Assembly: GCA_029863245.1 (NCBI GenBank)
Contig: JAOTVV010000004.1
Coordinates: forward strand, 1 to 64,000
Source: Gemmatimonadota bacterium
GTDB lineage: Bacteria > Gemmatimonadota > Gemmatimonadetes > Gemmatimonadales > GWC2-71-9
DNA length: 64,000 nt
Reading direction: 5' to 3'
The notes under the pieces were generated by a model. That model saw only the letters and a list, made by a program, of their open reading frames with translations, made no database searches and had not been told where the DNA came from. This document shows positions 1 through 7,878 of the stretch, one piece after another. The position numbers and the translations under genes were made by a program. The number at the start of each line of letters is the position of its first letter. Position 1 is the stretch's first letter.

Positions 1-41
1 CCCGGCGTTGGGTCATAGGGCTGCTCACTCTCCAGGGCATG

Positions 42-63
42 GCGGCACCTCCCACGGTGCCGC
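42..63. other. Perfect 8-bp hairpin near window start
   Basis: Arms GCGGCACC and GGTGCCGC flank a 6-nt loop. No T-run follows on either strand, so this is not a clear intrinsic terminator. It lies just before the tandem repeat that resembles an insertion-sequence end. It may be part of that mobile-element remnant or end a gene outside the window. Confidence 0.4.
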
Positions 64-75
64 AGATTAGCAGAG

Positions 76-121
76 TGTTACCTATGTACCCGGTCTAGTT
101 TGTTACCCATGTGCCCGGTCC
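76..121. repeat. Tandem TGTTACCYATGTRCCCGGTC repeat, possible insertion-sequence end
   Basis: Two 21-bp units start at 76 and 101 (25-bp period) and match at 18 of 21 positions. Both begin TGTTACC. Insertion sequences of the DDE-integrase type, such as the IS21 and IS481 families, often start with TGT and some carry repeated terminal motifs, so this may be the end of an element lying to the left. No transposase is in the window. The family assignment is a guess. Confidence 0.35.
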
Positions 122-134
122 GTACCGGTGTGCC

Positions 135-276
135 GTCTAACAAGCTGATGCTGCTGGCCGACGCAGACGCTCGATAAGGAAGTCGTAGATTTGTGCGCCT
201 GGCGAGATAGGGCTACGTTCGCGGTCCGTCTTGCTCGTGAGCGAGTCGCCCGTCGCAGATTTGCGAACTGTTAAGC
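135..276 (+). other. attC-like recombination site ahead of nitrilase cassette
   Basis: A perfect RYYYAAC box (GTCTAAC, 135-141) and a perfect GTTRRRY box (GTTAAGC, 270-276) bound about 142 bp, at the upper end of known attC lengths. Pairing between the two ends is only partial. A nitrilase gene with its own ribosome binding site follows at once, as expected for a gene cassette. Secondary-structure scoring (for example with an attC covariance model) would decide. Confidence 0.35.
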
Positions 277-302
277 AGACCCTCTTTGAGGAGCGAGCAC
301 GC

Positions 303-1283
303 TTGGGATCAGATTCCTTCAGGATCGCCGCCATACAGGCATCCTCGGTGTTCATGGATCTGGACGCCACGATCGACAAGGCGTGCCGTTTGATCGAGGA
401 AGCTGCGAACGAGCGTGCCACGCTCGCTGTCTTCCCCGAAGCGTTCGTCCCTGCGTATCCGGTTTGGGTCTGGTTCATCCCGCCGGGCCACACCCATCCC
501 CTTCGAGCGCTCTACACGGCGCTCCATGAAAACTCCGTCTCAATCCCGGGACCCGAGACAGAGAGACTTGGAGAAGTCGCCGCCGACTGTCACATCACTG
601 TTGCGATGGGGGTCAATGAGAGGAATTCCGAGGCGAGCGACTCGACGCTCTACAATACGCTCCTCTACATGGGCCCGGACGGTCAGGTGTTGGGCAAGCA
701 TCGCAAACTGATCCCGACGGCAGGAGAGCGGTTGGTGTGGGGCCAAGGCGCTGAGGGCGACCTTGAAGTATTTGATCTTCCCTTCGGGCGTCTAAGCGGG
801 TTGCTCTGCTGGGAGAACTACATGCCGCTCGCGCGCTATGCGTTGTCGGCGTGGGGTGAGCAGGTTCACGTCGCCCCAACCTGGGATCGCGGCGAGCCAT
901 GGATCTCGACGATGCGCCATGTGGCTAAGGAAGGGCGGTGCTTCGTAGTCGGGGCGTGCCAAGCGTTCCACAAGGACGACATTCCCGATGCGCTCGAGTT
1001 CAAGGCAGCGTACCTCGACGCCGTCGACGGTTGGATCAACCCTGGCCTCAGTGTGATCGTGGATCCCGACGGCAAGATCGTAGCCGGGCCCTTGGACTCG
1101 GAGGAGGGGATCCTCTACGCAGACGTCGAGCCCCATCAACTCGTCGGCCCCCGCTGGCAGCTCGATGTCGCGGGCCACTATGCGCGGCCCGACATCTTCG
1201 AGCTGAGGGTCCATCGAGGGGCCCGGCCGTTCCTGCATGTAGAGGACGTCGCGGAAGACGCGGACGGGCAAGGGTCCGTCTAA
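303..1283 (+). CDS. Nitrilase (carbon-nitrogen hydrolase family)
   Basis: This is a cytosolic enzyme of the nitrilase branch, which hydrolyses an organic nitrile to the carboxylate and ammonia. The Glu-Lys-Cys triad is visible in order: FPEAF (Glu, near residue 40), HRKLIPT (Lys, near 132) and LLCWENYMP (Cys, near 170). CWEN is typical of true nitrilases rather than amidases. At 326 residues it has the family's usual length. I chose the TTG at 303 because GAGGAG sits nine bases upstream and the next residues (SFRIAAIQ) match the normal nitrilase N-terminus; an earlier in-frame TTG at 231 lies inside the attC-like site. The natural substrate cannot be read from the sequence. It looks like a promoter-poor cassette gene, flanked on both sides by attC-like boxes. 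Confidence 0.9.
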   Translation: MGSDSFRIAAIQASSVFMDLDATIDKACRLIEEAANERATLAVFPEAFVPAYPVWVWFIPPGHTHPLRALYTALHENSVSIPGPETERLGEVAADCHITVAMGVNERNSEASDSTLYNTLLYMGPDGQVLGKHRKLIPTAGERLVWGQGAEGDLEVFDLPFGRLSGLLCWENYMPLARYALSAWGEQVHVAPTWDRGEPWISTMRHVAKEGRCFVVGACQAFHKDDIPDALEFKAAYLDAVDGWINPGLSVIVDPDGKIVAGPLDSEEGILYADVEPHQLVGPRWQLDVAGHYARPDIFELRVHRGARPFLHVEDVAEDADGQGSV

Positions 1284-1376
1284 ACTAGCGATTGCGACAG
1301 ACACGGAAGAACGAGGCAGAAGCGCTGCGCGCTTGTGAACGGGCTGGCAGTGCAGCAGAATCGCGAACCGTTAGGC
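1278..1376 (+). other. attC-like site between nitrilase and VOC gene
   Basis: The left box GTCTAAA overlaps the nitrilase stop codon, a common arrangement in integron cassettes, and the right box is a perfect GTTAGGC (1370-1376). GCGATT next to the left box pairs with AATCGC next to the right box. The centre holds a second palindrome, AAGCGC-TGC-GCGCTT. Length (99 bp) and nested palindromes fit attC. The left box has one mismatch to RYYYAAC. Confidence 0.45.
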
Positions 1377-1508
1377 GACACGATCTGAAGGCGTAGGCCC
1401 TCGACCTAGCGAAGATGCCCATTGAACGCGATACTCGCCACGCTCTGTTGCTACGCTCGAGAGCGTATTGCCAACTGAATGGCTAATCCCCACCGAAAGA
1501 AGAATTGT

Positions 1509-1880
1509 ATGGAACTCGGCGCTTTCTCAATCAGCCTGGCCGTGAGGGATATCAAAGCTTCGAAAGCGTTCTACGAAAAGCTCGGTTTCACAGTCTGCGG
1601 CGGAGATATTTCCCAGCACTGGCTGATCTTGAAGAACGGCAATCACGTGATTGGTCTGTTTCAGGGCATGTTCGAGAGAAACACGTTGACCTTCAATCCG
1701 GGCTGGGACAACAACGCCCAGAAGCTGGATACGTTCACAGACGTGCGCGAATTACAGCGCCAACTGAAAGCGCAAGGCGTGGCGTTGGTGAGCGAGGCCG
1801 AGGAGAACACAACCGGACCCGCAAGCTTCATTGCAGTGGACCCGGATGGCAACCCGATACTCGTCGATCAGCACGTCTGA
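1509..1880 (+). CDS. VOC-family (glyoxalase/bleomycin-resistance fold) protein
   Basis: This is a 123-residue, single-unit VOC protein. The opening ([21 protein letters not shown]) is the typical first beta-alpha unit, and [16 protein letters not shown] is the closing metal-side strand. Members are small dimeric metal enzymes or resistance proteins (dioxygenase, isomerase, antibiotic-binding); which activity applies here is unknown. I preferred the ATG at 1509 over 1479 because AGAAG lies about seven bases upstream and the fold begins there. The gene stands alone between two attC-like sites, so it behaves as a separate cassette. Confidence 0.8.
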   Translation: MELGAFSISLAVRDIKASKAFYEKLGFTVCGGDISQHWLILKNGNHVIGLFQGMFERNTLTFNPGWDNNAQKLDTFTDVRELQRQLKAQGVALVSEAEENTTGPASFIAVDPDGNPILVDQHV

Positions 1881-1898
1881 TCGGTCGGTCGAGGCCTA

Positions 1899-1995
1899 GT
1901 CGAACTGCTGCTGCTGAGGATCAACACACATGATGGTTGCAGGCAATCGCCCGGCCAGAGATTTCAGCAAGACCGCTCACTGTGAGCAGTTAGGC
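1899..1995 (+). other. attC-like site between VOC gene and dehydrogenase
   Basis: The left box GTCGAAC (one mismatch to RYYYAAC) continues into TGC, and the right box GTTAGGC (1989-1995) is preceded by GCA, so the two ends pair over about eight bases (AACTGC with GCAGTT plus flanking G-C pairs). The 97-bp length fits attC. The next gene starts 15 bases after the right box. Confidence 0.4.
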
Positions 1996-2009
1996 CGGGC
2001 TCAGACACG

Positions 2010-2981
2010 ATGAAGGCAATTGTCCAAGACACTTACGGCTCACCCGACGTCCTGCAACTCAGGGACATCGACACGCCAGTGCCTGGGGACGACGACGTGC
2101 TGGTACGCGTTCACGCGGCTGGCGTGGATCCGGGCGTCTGGCACGTCATGACGGGCCTGCCGTACCTGATCCGCATCATGGGCTACGGGCTCCGCGCGCC
2201 CAAGACTCGTGTTCGCGGCTTCGATGTCGCAGGGCGGGTCGAGGCGGTCGGCAAGAACGTGACGCGGTTTGAGGTGGGCGACGACGTATTCGGCATGTGC
2301 AACGGCTCGTTCGCCGAGTACGCATGTGCGAAGGAGGACGCATGTGCGCGTAAGCCGGCCAACCTCACCTTTGAGCAGGCAGCAGTCGTACCCAACTCCG
2401 CCTTCACGGCTCTCCAGGGTCTGCGGAACCAGGGAAAGGTCCAGGCTGGGCAGCGCGTGCTCATCATCGGTGCCGCGGGAGGCGTGGGGTCGTACGCGGT
2501 GCAGCTCGCCAAGGCCTTCGGCGCGGACGTGACCGGCGTGTGCAGCACGACGAAGCTGGACCTGGTCCGCTCCATCGGCGCCGACCACGTGATTGACTAT
2601 ACGCGTGAGGACTTCGCAGCGACGGGTCAGCGCTATGACGTCATCCTCGACACCGCGGGGGCCCGTCCGCTGTCCCGTCTCCGACGAGCCCTCACGCCCC
2701 GCGGGACGCTCGTCTTCGTCGGCGCCGAAGGGGGGAATCGGTGGACGGGAGGCATTGGCCGCCAGCTGCGGGCGGTCATGTTGTCACCGTTCGTGCGCCA
2801 CAATCTGCGGATGTTCATCGCAATGGGAAACAAGGAAGACCTCGAGTTCTTGAAGGAACTCATCGAGGCCGGCAAGGTGACACCGCTGATCGACCGGACG
2901 TATTCGCTGAGCGAGGCCCCCGAGGCCATTCGGTATCTCGCAAAGGGACACGCGCGAGGAAAGGTCGCCATCACCGTGTGA
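2010..2981 (+). CDS. NAD(P)-dependent alcohol dehydrogenase/quinone oxidoreductase (MDR superfamily)
   Basis: This is a 323-residue zinc-free medium-chain reductase. The GroES-like N-terminal half (KAIVQDTYGSPDVLQL, then GFDVAGRVEAVG) is followed by the nucleotide-binding Rossmann domain with the AAGGVGSYAVQLAK motif near residues 155-168. The structural zinc cysteines of classical alcohol dehydrogenases are absent, which points to the quinone oxidoreductase-like group that reduces quinones, enones or aldehydes with NADPH. The start ATG lies 15 bases after a GTTAGGC box. It is the first of three plus-strand genes before the next attC-like site. Substrate is unknown. Confidence 0.88.
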   Translation: MKAIVQDTYGSPDVLQLRDIDTPVPGDDDVLVRVHAAGVDPGVWHVMTGLPYLIRIMGYGLRAPKTRVRGFDVAGRVEAVGKNVTRFEVGDDVFGMCNGSFAEYACAKEDACARKPANLTFEQAAVVPNSAFTALQGLRNQGKVQAGQRVLIIGAAGGVGSYAVQLAKAFGADVTGVCSTTKLDLVRSIGADHVIDYTREDFAATGQRYDVILDTAGARPLSRLRRALTPRGTLVFVGAEGGNRWTGGIGRQLRAVMLSPFVRHNLRMFIAMGNKEDLEFLKELIEAGKVTPLIDRTYSLSEAPEAIRYLAKGHARGKVAITV

Positions 2982-3171
2982 GGTACGGACCGCGGCTTCA
3001 GAACGGAGACGGCGCCAAGAGCTAGGCGATGTGAACCGTGTGAGTGCCACCCAGCTCCGCTTCGAAGGCGGGCGCTGGGTGCGGGGTGTCGCAGACCTTC
3101 AGACGACGACTGTACGCTACATGCCATCGGGTGGCTTTGGCCGGAGCTGGGAACTCGTCAGGGAGAAGACG

Positions 3172-3546
3172 ATGAACGCATACCTCTTGGCAGCTGCCGG
3201 CCTCAGCGCGGCAGGTGGTGTACTGCACTCAGTGCTCGGCGAGCGCCTCATCCTCTCGAAGCTGACGGCTGCGGGGCTGCCACAAGTACTCGGATCGTCG
3301 GCGTTCGCACTCAGGGTGTTGCGCCTATTCTGGCACCTCGTGAGTGTGGCGTGGTGGGGCTTTGCAGGGCTGTTGGCGCTCCTGGCCGTGATGCCGGTGA
3401 GTGACGAACACCAGCGACTGATCTGGGCGATCGCGCTGACATTTCTTGCCTCGGCAGTGCTGTCCCTTGGCGTATCGCGAGGCAAGCACTTCTCGTGGGG
3501 TGTCCTGCTGATCGTGGCAGTGCTGGCCTGGCTTGGCGGACGCTGA
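3172..3546 (+). CDS. Small four-helix integral membrane protein, unknown function
   Basis: The 124-residue product is almost entirely hydrophobic, with about four membrane spans (roughly residues 2-22, 45-68, 78-98 and 103-121) and a short charged loop near DEHQR. I recognise no catalytic motif. I chose the ATG at 3172 because GGGAGAAG lies about six bases upstream; the upstream in-frame extension to 3031 has no membrane or domain character. It sits between the dehydrogenase and the FMN-binding gene in the cassette-like region. No function is assigned. Confidence 0.7.
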   Translation: MNAYLLAAAGLSAAGGVLHSVLGERLILSKLTAAGLPQVLGSSAFALRVLRLFWHLVSVAWWGFAGLLALLAVMPVSDEHQRLIWAIALTFLASAVLSLGVSRGKHFSWGVLLIVAVLAWLGGR

Positions 3547-3636
3547 GGCCCTCCAAGGAAGACCGAGCTCCCGTCGAGTCAGTGACTTAGCAAGGTACTT
3601 GGGGTGTCGGAATTGATCTAAGAGGAGACCGGAAAG

Positions 3637-4152
3637 ATGAACGTGTCCGAGAATTGGAGCGAGATAAAGAGAGTATTCACGGCGTCATTCAAGTCATCCT
3701 TTCATTATGCCGTTGCCACCGTGAACAGGAATGGCGAGCCGCACATAACCCCTATTGGCTCACTGATGCTAGGCGAACCCGGGCGCGGAATGTACTTCGA
3801 GGAGTTCCCGACCAATCTGACGCGTAATCTGCAGGTCAATAAGCATATTTGTGTATTGGCGGTGAATAGCAGCAAGTGGTTTTGGCTGAAATCGCTTCTT
3901 CTTGGGCGGTTCCCCACTCCGCCCGCAGTTCGGTTGCGCGGGACCGTGGGTGAAACTCGGGATGCTACTGATGCGGAGTCTGATCGTTGGCGGAGAAGGG
4001 TCAGGTATGTTCGCTCCAGTAAGGGACATGCGCTGATGTGGGCACGCATGAGCAGAGTTCGTGACATTGAGTTTACAGAGGTTGAGCCTGTACACATTGG
4101 AGAGATGACTCGTGATCTCTGGGAGAGTCAGTCGAGAATGGAGCATGTCTAG
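3637..4152 (+). CDS. Pyridoxamine 5'-phosphate oxidase-like FMN-binding split-barrel protein
   Basis: This 171-residue protein starts with the usual N-terminal helix and FHYAVATVNRNGEPHITPIGS, the first strands of the FMN-binding split barrel; later strands (HICVLAVNS, VRLRGTVGETRD) complete it. Relatives bind FMN, F420 or haem and reduce varied substrates, so the reaction is not predictable. AAGAGGAGA precedes the ATG by about seven bases. The gene is visibly richer in A+T than its neighbours, with many third-position A/T codons, which supports recent transfer. Its stop lies in a GTCTAG box that starts the next attC-like site. Confidence 0.8.
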   Translation: MNVSENWSEIKRVFTASFKSSFHYAVATVNRNGEPHITPIGSLMLGEPGRGMYFEEFPTNLTRNLQVNKHICVLAVNSSKWFWLKSLLLGRFPTPPAVRLRGTVGETRDATDAESDRWRRRVRYVRSSKGHALMWARMSRVRDIEFTEVEPVHIGEMTRDLWESQSRMEHV

Positions 4153-4246
4153 CCAGTAGCGCACCGCAGACATTTGACTGCGTTGACGTACCGATTGGCA
4201 AGCAGTTAGATGGGTAGGCACCATTGCGGTCCACCATTCGTTAGGC
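4147..4246 (+). other. attC-like site ahead of GNAT gene, with two right boxes
   Basis: The left box GTCTAGC overlaps the stop of the FMN protein gene. Two right boxes follow: GTTAGAT (4205-4211) and GTTAGGC (4240-4246), both matching GTTRRRY. The segment around the first box (CAAGCAGTTAG, then AGGCACC) recurs near 15940. Two right boxes could mark a cassette lost by partial excision. The left box has one mismatch and overall pairing is weak. Confidence 0.35.
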
Positions 4247-4258
4247 GTCGGAGGGCCA

Positions 4259-4780
4259 TTGAGCGGTAGCGCACAGTTCAAGGAGCCGATCGCCTGCACT
4301 GAGGAGGAGCGCCGGGAGTTTGCGCGTCTTGTTCGCCAAGGTTTTGAGGTCGTGGCTGAGGGCTTGGATAGCCGCATTCGGGACGCGAAATGGCTTGCGT
4401 TTTATTATGCCACAGGTGACACGCTCGCGGCGGTCGCCGCCCTCAAGGCGCCCACTGAACCATATCGCGTCGACGTCTTCAGGCAGGCAGACGCGTCCGT
4501 CAGCCCTGATCATCATACACTCGAACTTGGCTGGGTCTTCGTCATTCCTGCCCATCGAGGGAACCGGATTGCTGAGAGTCTTTGCAGGCAGCTCTTGGCG
4601 CGCGTGCCTACGGTTGGTGTCTTTGCGACGACCCGCACGGACAACGTCCTCATGATGAGGATCCTTCTCGCCCTCGGCTTTGCGCGAGCCGGCAAGCCGT
4701 ATCCGCGCCGCCGCAACGAAGAGCTTGTACTGTTCTTGCGGTCCGGGCCGACCGTCGTGGCACCACGCCCCACCGCCTGA
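4259..4780 (+). CDS. GNAT-family N-acetyltransferase
   Basis: This 173-residue protein has the GNAT core: LELGWVFVIPAHRGNRIAESL (strand beta4 plus motif A, with RGNRI as a relaxed acetyl-CoA pyrophosphate loop, residues about 82-103) and FATTRTDNVLMMRILLALGF (motif B, about 122-141). It should transfer an acetyl group from acetyl-CoA to an unknown amine. The TTG start at 4259 is set by GGAGGG about five bases upstream; no ATG is available. It begins 12 bases after a GTTAGGC box, again cassette-like. Confidence 0.78.
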   Translation: MSGSAQFKEPIACTEEERREFARLVRQGFEVVAEGLDSRIRDAKWLAFYYATGDTLAAVAALKAPTEPYRVDVFRQADASVSPDHHTLELGWVFVIPAHRGNRIAESLCRQLLARVPTVGVFATTRTDNVLMMRILLALGFARAGKPYPRRRNEELVLFLRSGPTVVAPRPTA

Positions 4781-4929
4781 CCCGCGCATGCAGATATCGG
4801 GCGCGCGCGTTGAAGGAAGCCGTAATGACTGATCGCCGCCGGCAACACGAGCAAAACACTGCCCTGACCATTAATGACCACTTTGAGCGGTCGGGCGCGC
4901 TGGGACACTATGGGAGGATATTCTCGATT

Positions 4930-5418
4930 ATGGCGCCAATGATCGCCGTTCGTTCTGCGCTAGCGTGTACGATGCTCGCTCTACTCGCGTGCGGTGGAGA
5001 TTCTGACGGTGGTCAGGACTCCATTCCGGGCGAGTCCGCGGTGACCTCCAGGGGAGACGAACTCATGAGCCAAGCGGAACAGGACCGTCGCATAGACTAC
5101 ATAGAGTTTCTTGCCACAGACATTGAGGGGACCAAACGGTTCTACTCAGAAATCTTCGGCTGGGAGTTCACTGACTATGGTCCTGACTACACGAGCTTCA
5201 CCGACGGTCGGTTGGCCGGCGGTTTCAGTGCAGCGCCGGAAGTCCTGACAGGCGGTCCTTTGGTCGTGCTCTATTCCACGAACTTGGAAGAGATCGAAAC
5301 CCGCGTCCGTGAGAATGGTGGCAAGATCGTCCGGGAGACATTCGAGTTTCCAGGTGGACGACGCTTTCACTTCACCGATCCGAGCGGAAACGAGTTGGCG
5401 GTTTGGTCGGATCGATGA
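4930..5418 (+). CDS. VOC-family protein with an N-terminal lipoprotein signal
   Basis: The first 21 residues form a convincing lipoprotein signal: a short N-region with Arg, a hydrophobic stretch and the lipobox LLAC followed by GGDSDGG. A VOC domain follows (IDYIEFLATDIEGTKRFYSEIFGWEFTDYG through FTDPSGNELAVW). GGGAGGA precedes this ATG by about 11 bases. A second start at 5065 has GGGGAGA upstream and would give a 117-residue cytosolic VOC protein. Either both products are made, or an older VOC gene has gained an export signal. A lipid-anchored VOC protein is uncommon; the activity is unknown. Confidence 0.65.
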   Translation: MAPMIAVRSALACTMLALLACGGDSDGGQDSIPGESAVTSRGDELMSQAEQDRRIDYIEFLATDIEGTKRFYSEIFGWEFTDYGPDYTSFTDGRLAGGFSAAPEVLTGGPLVVLYSTNLEEIETRVRENGGKIVRETFEFPGGRRFHFTDPSGNELAVWSDR

Positions 5419-5566
5419 TTCCCAGCGAGCTGGGTTTCAGCCGTACGGTGGGCCATCGGGAGCGCGGTGCGAACGTTGTCGCCATGGCGAGTTGTTGACC
5501 CCACACCGCTCGGAGTGGTGGGGGCGTATCAGTACCGCTGGCGGGGTCAGGGGCTGGACCACTCCT

Positions 5567-6529
5567 TTGCCACAAGATCCCGCTGTGCGCTGGCTGCTGG
5601 CAGGCGACGTGTCGATCCGCTGGCAGGTCATGCGCGATCTGCTTGTGACACCGCGCGCGGAATGGGAACGAGAGCAAGCCAGCGTGGCCAGCAATGGATG
5701 GGGCGCGCGGTTGCTTGCTCACCAGGATGCCACCGGGCGCTGGACATCTCGTCTCTACGGGCAGAAGTGGGTATCGACGACGTACTCCATGGTGCTGCTC
5801 CGGCGGTTGGGTCTCCCACGCAGCGATCGGCGCGCGGTCAGGCCGTGCTCGCTGTTCCTCGAGGAGGGCCTGTGGCACGATGGCGGCATCAACGCCACGG
5901 TGACGCAGGGGCGAAGCGAGACCTGCGTGACCGGGTTGGTGCTCGGCGTGCTGTCGTGGTTCTCGGTCGATGATCCGCGCCGAGAGTCCCTCGTCGAGTA
6001 CCTGCTCCGCGAGCAGATGGATGACGGCGGGTGGAATTGCCAACGCGACCGGGGCGCCGTGCACAGTTCGTTTCACACGACCATCAACGTGCTGGAGGGC
6101 CTCAGAGAGTACGTCAACGTGAACGGACCCCTGGCAGCAGAAGTCGTGAAGGCCGAGGCGCGCGCACGCGAGTTCTTGCTAGTACATCGCCTTTACCGTT
6201 CGCATCGCACCAATGATGTCGTCAATCCTGCGTTCACGCGGTTTTCGTTTCCACCCCGCTGGCATCATGACGTTCTCCGGACGCTCGACTACTTTCGGTC
6301 CAGCGACGCGCCGTATGATGAGCGCCTCGAGGATCCGGTGGGCGTGGTGCTACGGAGGCGCCGCCCGGATGGTCGATGGGTCCTGCAGAATCGGCATCCC
6401 GGTAAGACGTTCTTCGAACTGGAGCAGGTCGGGAAGCCCAGCAGATGGAATACGCTCAGGGCGCTGCGGGTTCTCGCTTGGTGGCAGCGAGTAGAGAAGA
6501 CGGGCCGGCTGGCAGGCACGTGGACGTGA
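5567..6529 (+). CDS. Squalene-cyclase-like/prenyltransferase-fold (alpha/alpha toroid) hypothetical protein
   Basis: The roughly 320-residue product contains repeating helical units with a QMDDGGWNC motif (near residue 152), a QW-like repeat of terpene cyclase and prenyltransferase toroids, and a related RRRPDGRWVLQN segment near 260. The catalytic DXDD of squalene-hopene cyclase is not seen, so it is probably not an active cyclase. The start is uncertain: no ATG is near. TTG at 5567 gives PQDPAVRWLLAGD, a plausible N-terminus, and the frame stays open upstream into the preceding gene. A lost 5' end is possible. Confidence 0.6.
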   Translation: MPQDPAVRWLLAGDVSIRWQVMRDLLVTPRAEWEREQASVASNGWGARLLAHQDATGRWTSRLYGQKWVSTTYSMVLLRRLGLPRSDRRAVRPCSLFLEEGLWHDGGINATVTQGRSETCVTGLVLGVLSWFSVDDPRRESLVEYLLREQMDDGGWNCQRDRGAVHSSFHTTINVLEGLREYVNVNGPLAAEVVKAEARAREFLLVHRLYRSHRTNDVVNPAFTRFSFPPRWHHDVLRTLDYFRSSDAPYDERLEDPVGVVLRRRRPDGRWVLQNRHPGKTFFELEQVGKPSRWNTLRALRVLAWWQRVEKTGRLAGTWT

Positions 6530-6610
6530 GCTGGCGTTCGCCGCCGACCGTTGGGCGCACGTCGAGCGCTGCGGTGACAACAAAGTCAAAGTGGCAGGCT
6601 GCCTACTCCA

Positions 6611-7087
6611 ATGGCCGCCGACGGACAGCTGATATTAGGTTGTACGGCGATGCCTCTCAACTATCCACTCCCGTTTCGGCTCAAGGTCCCTGGCGAGGAC
6701 ACACTGGACATGCGGGGGGCGAGATCGGTTTCCTATCGACTGGACGGGTTACTACACGTTGCAGCCGACCTACTCACGTTCGAGTGGGCGGCGACGCGGC
6801 GCACGCAGCGGGTCTCACTCACGGGGGTGAAGGACGAGGCTGAGGACTCACCGATCGGCACTCTCGAGGTTCCGAGGTCGTCGATCGCCCGGGCGCAGCT
6901 CCGTGGTGGGTGGTGGGCGCCACGGCTGCAGCTGTGGGCTGGGCGGATAGACGCCTTTGACGGCATCCCTGGCGCCCGTCCGGGAATGCTCACTCTCCGC
7001 ATCCATCGTCGGGACCGGGGGCACGCACGGGCCATGGCCGAGGCAATCGCCCAGGCGGGGACGGAGGCGGAACGGACCCGAGACTGA
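6611..7087 (+). CDS. Hypothetical protein
   Basis: This 158-residue protein is not recognised. It has no signal peptide or membrane span; beta-rich segments with two Trp-containing strands (GGWWAPRLQLWAGRI) suggest a small barrel or PH-like fold. The C-terminus is a helix rich in Ala, Arg and Glu. ATG at 6650 (MPLNYPLPFRL) is an alternative start. It lies downstream of the cyclase-like gene in the same direction. No function is proposed. Confidence 0.5.
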   Translation: MAADGQLILGCTAMPLNYPLPFRLKVPGEDTLDMRGARSVSYRLDGLLHVAADLLTFEWAATRRTQRVSLTGVKDEAEDSPIGTLEVPRSSIARAQLRGGWWAPRLQLWAGRIDAFDGIPGARPGMLTLRIHRRDRGHARAMAEAIAQAGTEAERTRD

Positions 7088-7182
7088 GGTTCTCTATGCG
7101 AGGCACTGGAGCAAGACGCTCTCGTGCCAGACATGGATGAGATGAGACGGACTGCAACAACGCATATCTAAGGAGAAACGGA

Positions 7183-7767
7183 ATGCTCAGATACGGAGTC
7201 GTGGTGGCTGGGCTGTCATTGATGGCAGCGGGAGTGCCATCGATTGCATCAGGACAAGGGCACCCTGATCCGGCAGTGCTGACTGCCGCTCAGCGCGAGG
7301 CAATGAGCCGGTTGGCCGTCATGGATGGGACGTGGAAGGGCTCAGCATGGACCATGCTGCCCTCTGGCGAGAAGCACACCATCACGCAGACAGAGAGGGT
7401 CGGCCCCTTCCTGAGTGGATCAGTGAAGGTCATCGAGGGCCGGGGGTACGAGGACGACGGTAGCGTCGCCTTCAACGCGTTGGCCGTCATTTCCTATGAT
7501 CCGGCGACGCACGCGTACGCCATGCGCTCGTATGCACAGGGCCACGCCGGAGATTTTGTCATCACACTTACTACCGACGGCTTCCAGTGGGAAATCCCCG
7601 CCGGGCCCATGACAATTCGATACACGGCGGTCATCAGAGACGGTACGTGGAGAGAGGTTGGTGACCGGATTTCGCCCGACCGGGAGCCCGTCCGCTTCTT
7701 TGAGATGACGCTCACTCGTGTGGGGGATACGGACTGGCCCGCTGCAGGGGCAGTACACCCAAGGTGA
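7183..7767 (+). CDS. Secreted DUF1579-like protein
   Basis: AAGGAGA seven bases upstream fixes the ATG. A cleavable signal peptide (residues 1-25, ending near SIASGQG) is followed by a 165-residue beta-barrel-like domain: MDGTWKGSAW, TERVGPFLSGSVKVIEGRG, VISYDPATHAYAMRSY and MTIRYTAVIRDGTW. This strand order matches DUF1579/lipocalin-like proteins, whose role is unknown. It is the last gene of the plus-strand group before a minus-strand block. Localisation to the periplasm or outside is inferred from the signal. Confidence 0.7.
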   Translation: MLRYGVVVAGLSLMAAGVPSIASGQGHPDPAVLTAAQREAMSRLAVMDGTWKGSAWTMLPSGEKHTITQTERVGPFLSGSVKVIEGRGYEDDGSVAFNALAVISYDPATHAYAMRSYAQGHAGDFVITLTTDGFQWEIPAGPMTIRYTAVIRDGTWREVGDRISPDREPVRFFEMTLTRVGDTDWPAAGAVHPR

Positions 7768-7878
7768 AGGGGTTCGGCGCCCATAGCCGCCTCTACACGG
7801 CGAAGATCCTGCGTCTTTCCACCGACCTCCCTGTGGTCATCGAGATCGTCGACACGAAGGAGAGAATCGAAGCCTTCA

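Noticed and set aside
6555-6561. GTTGGGC as another attC right box
   Set aside because: It matches GTTRRRY but no left box or pairing partner is found upstream.
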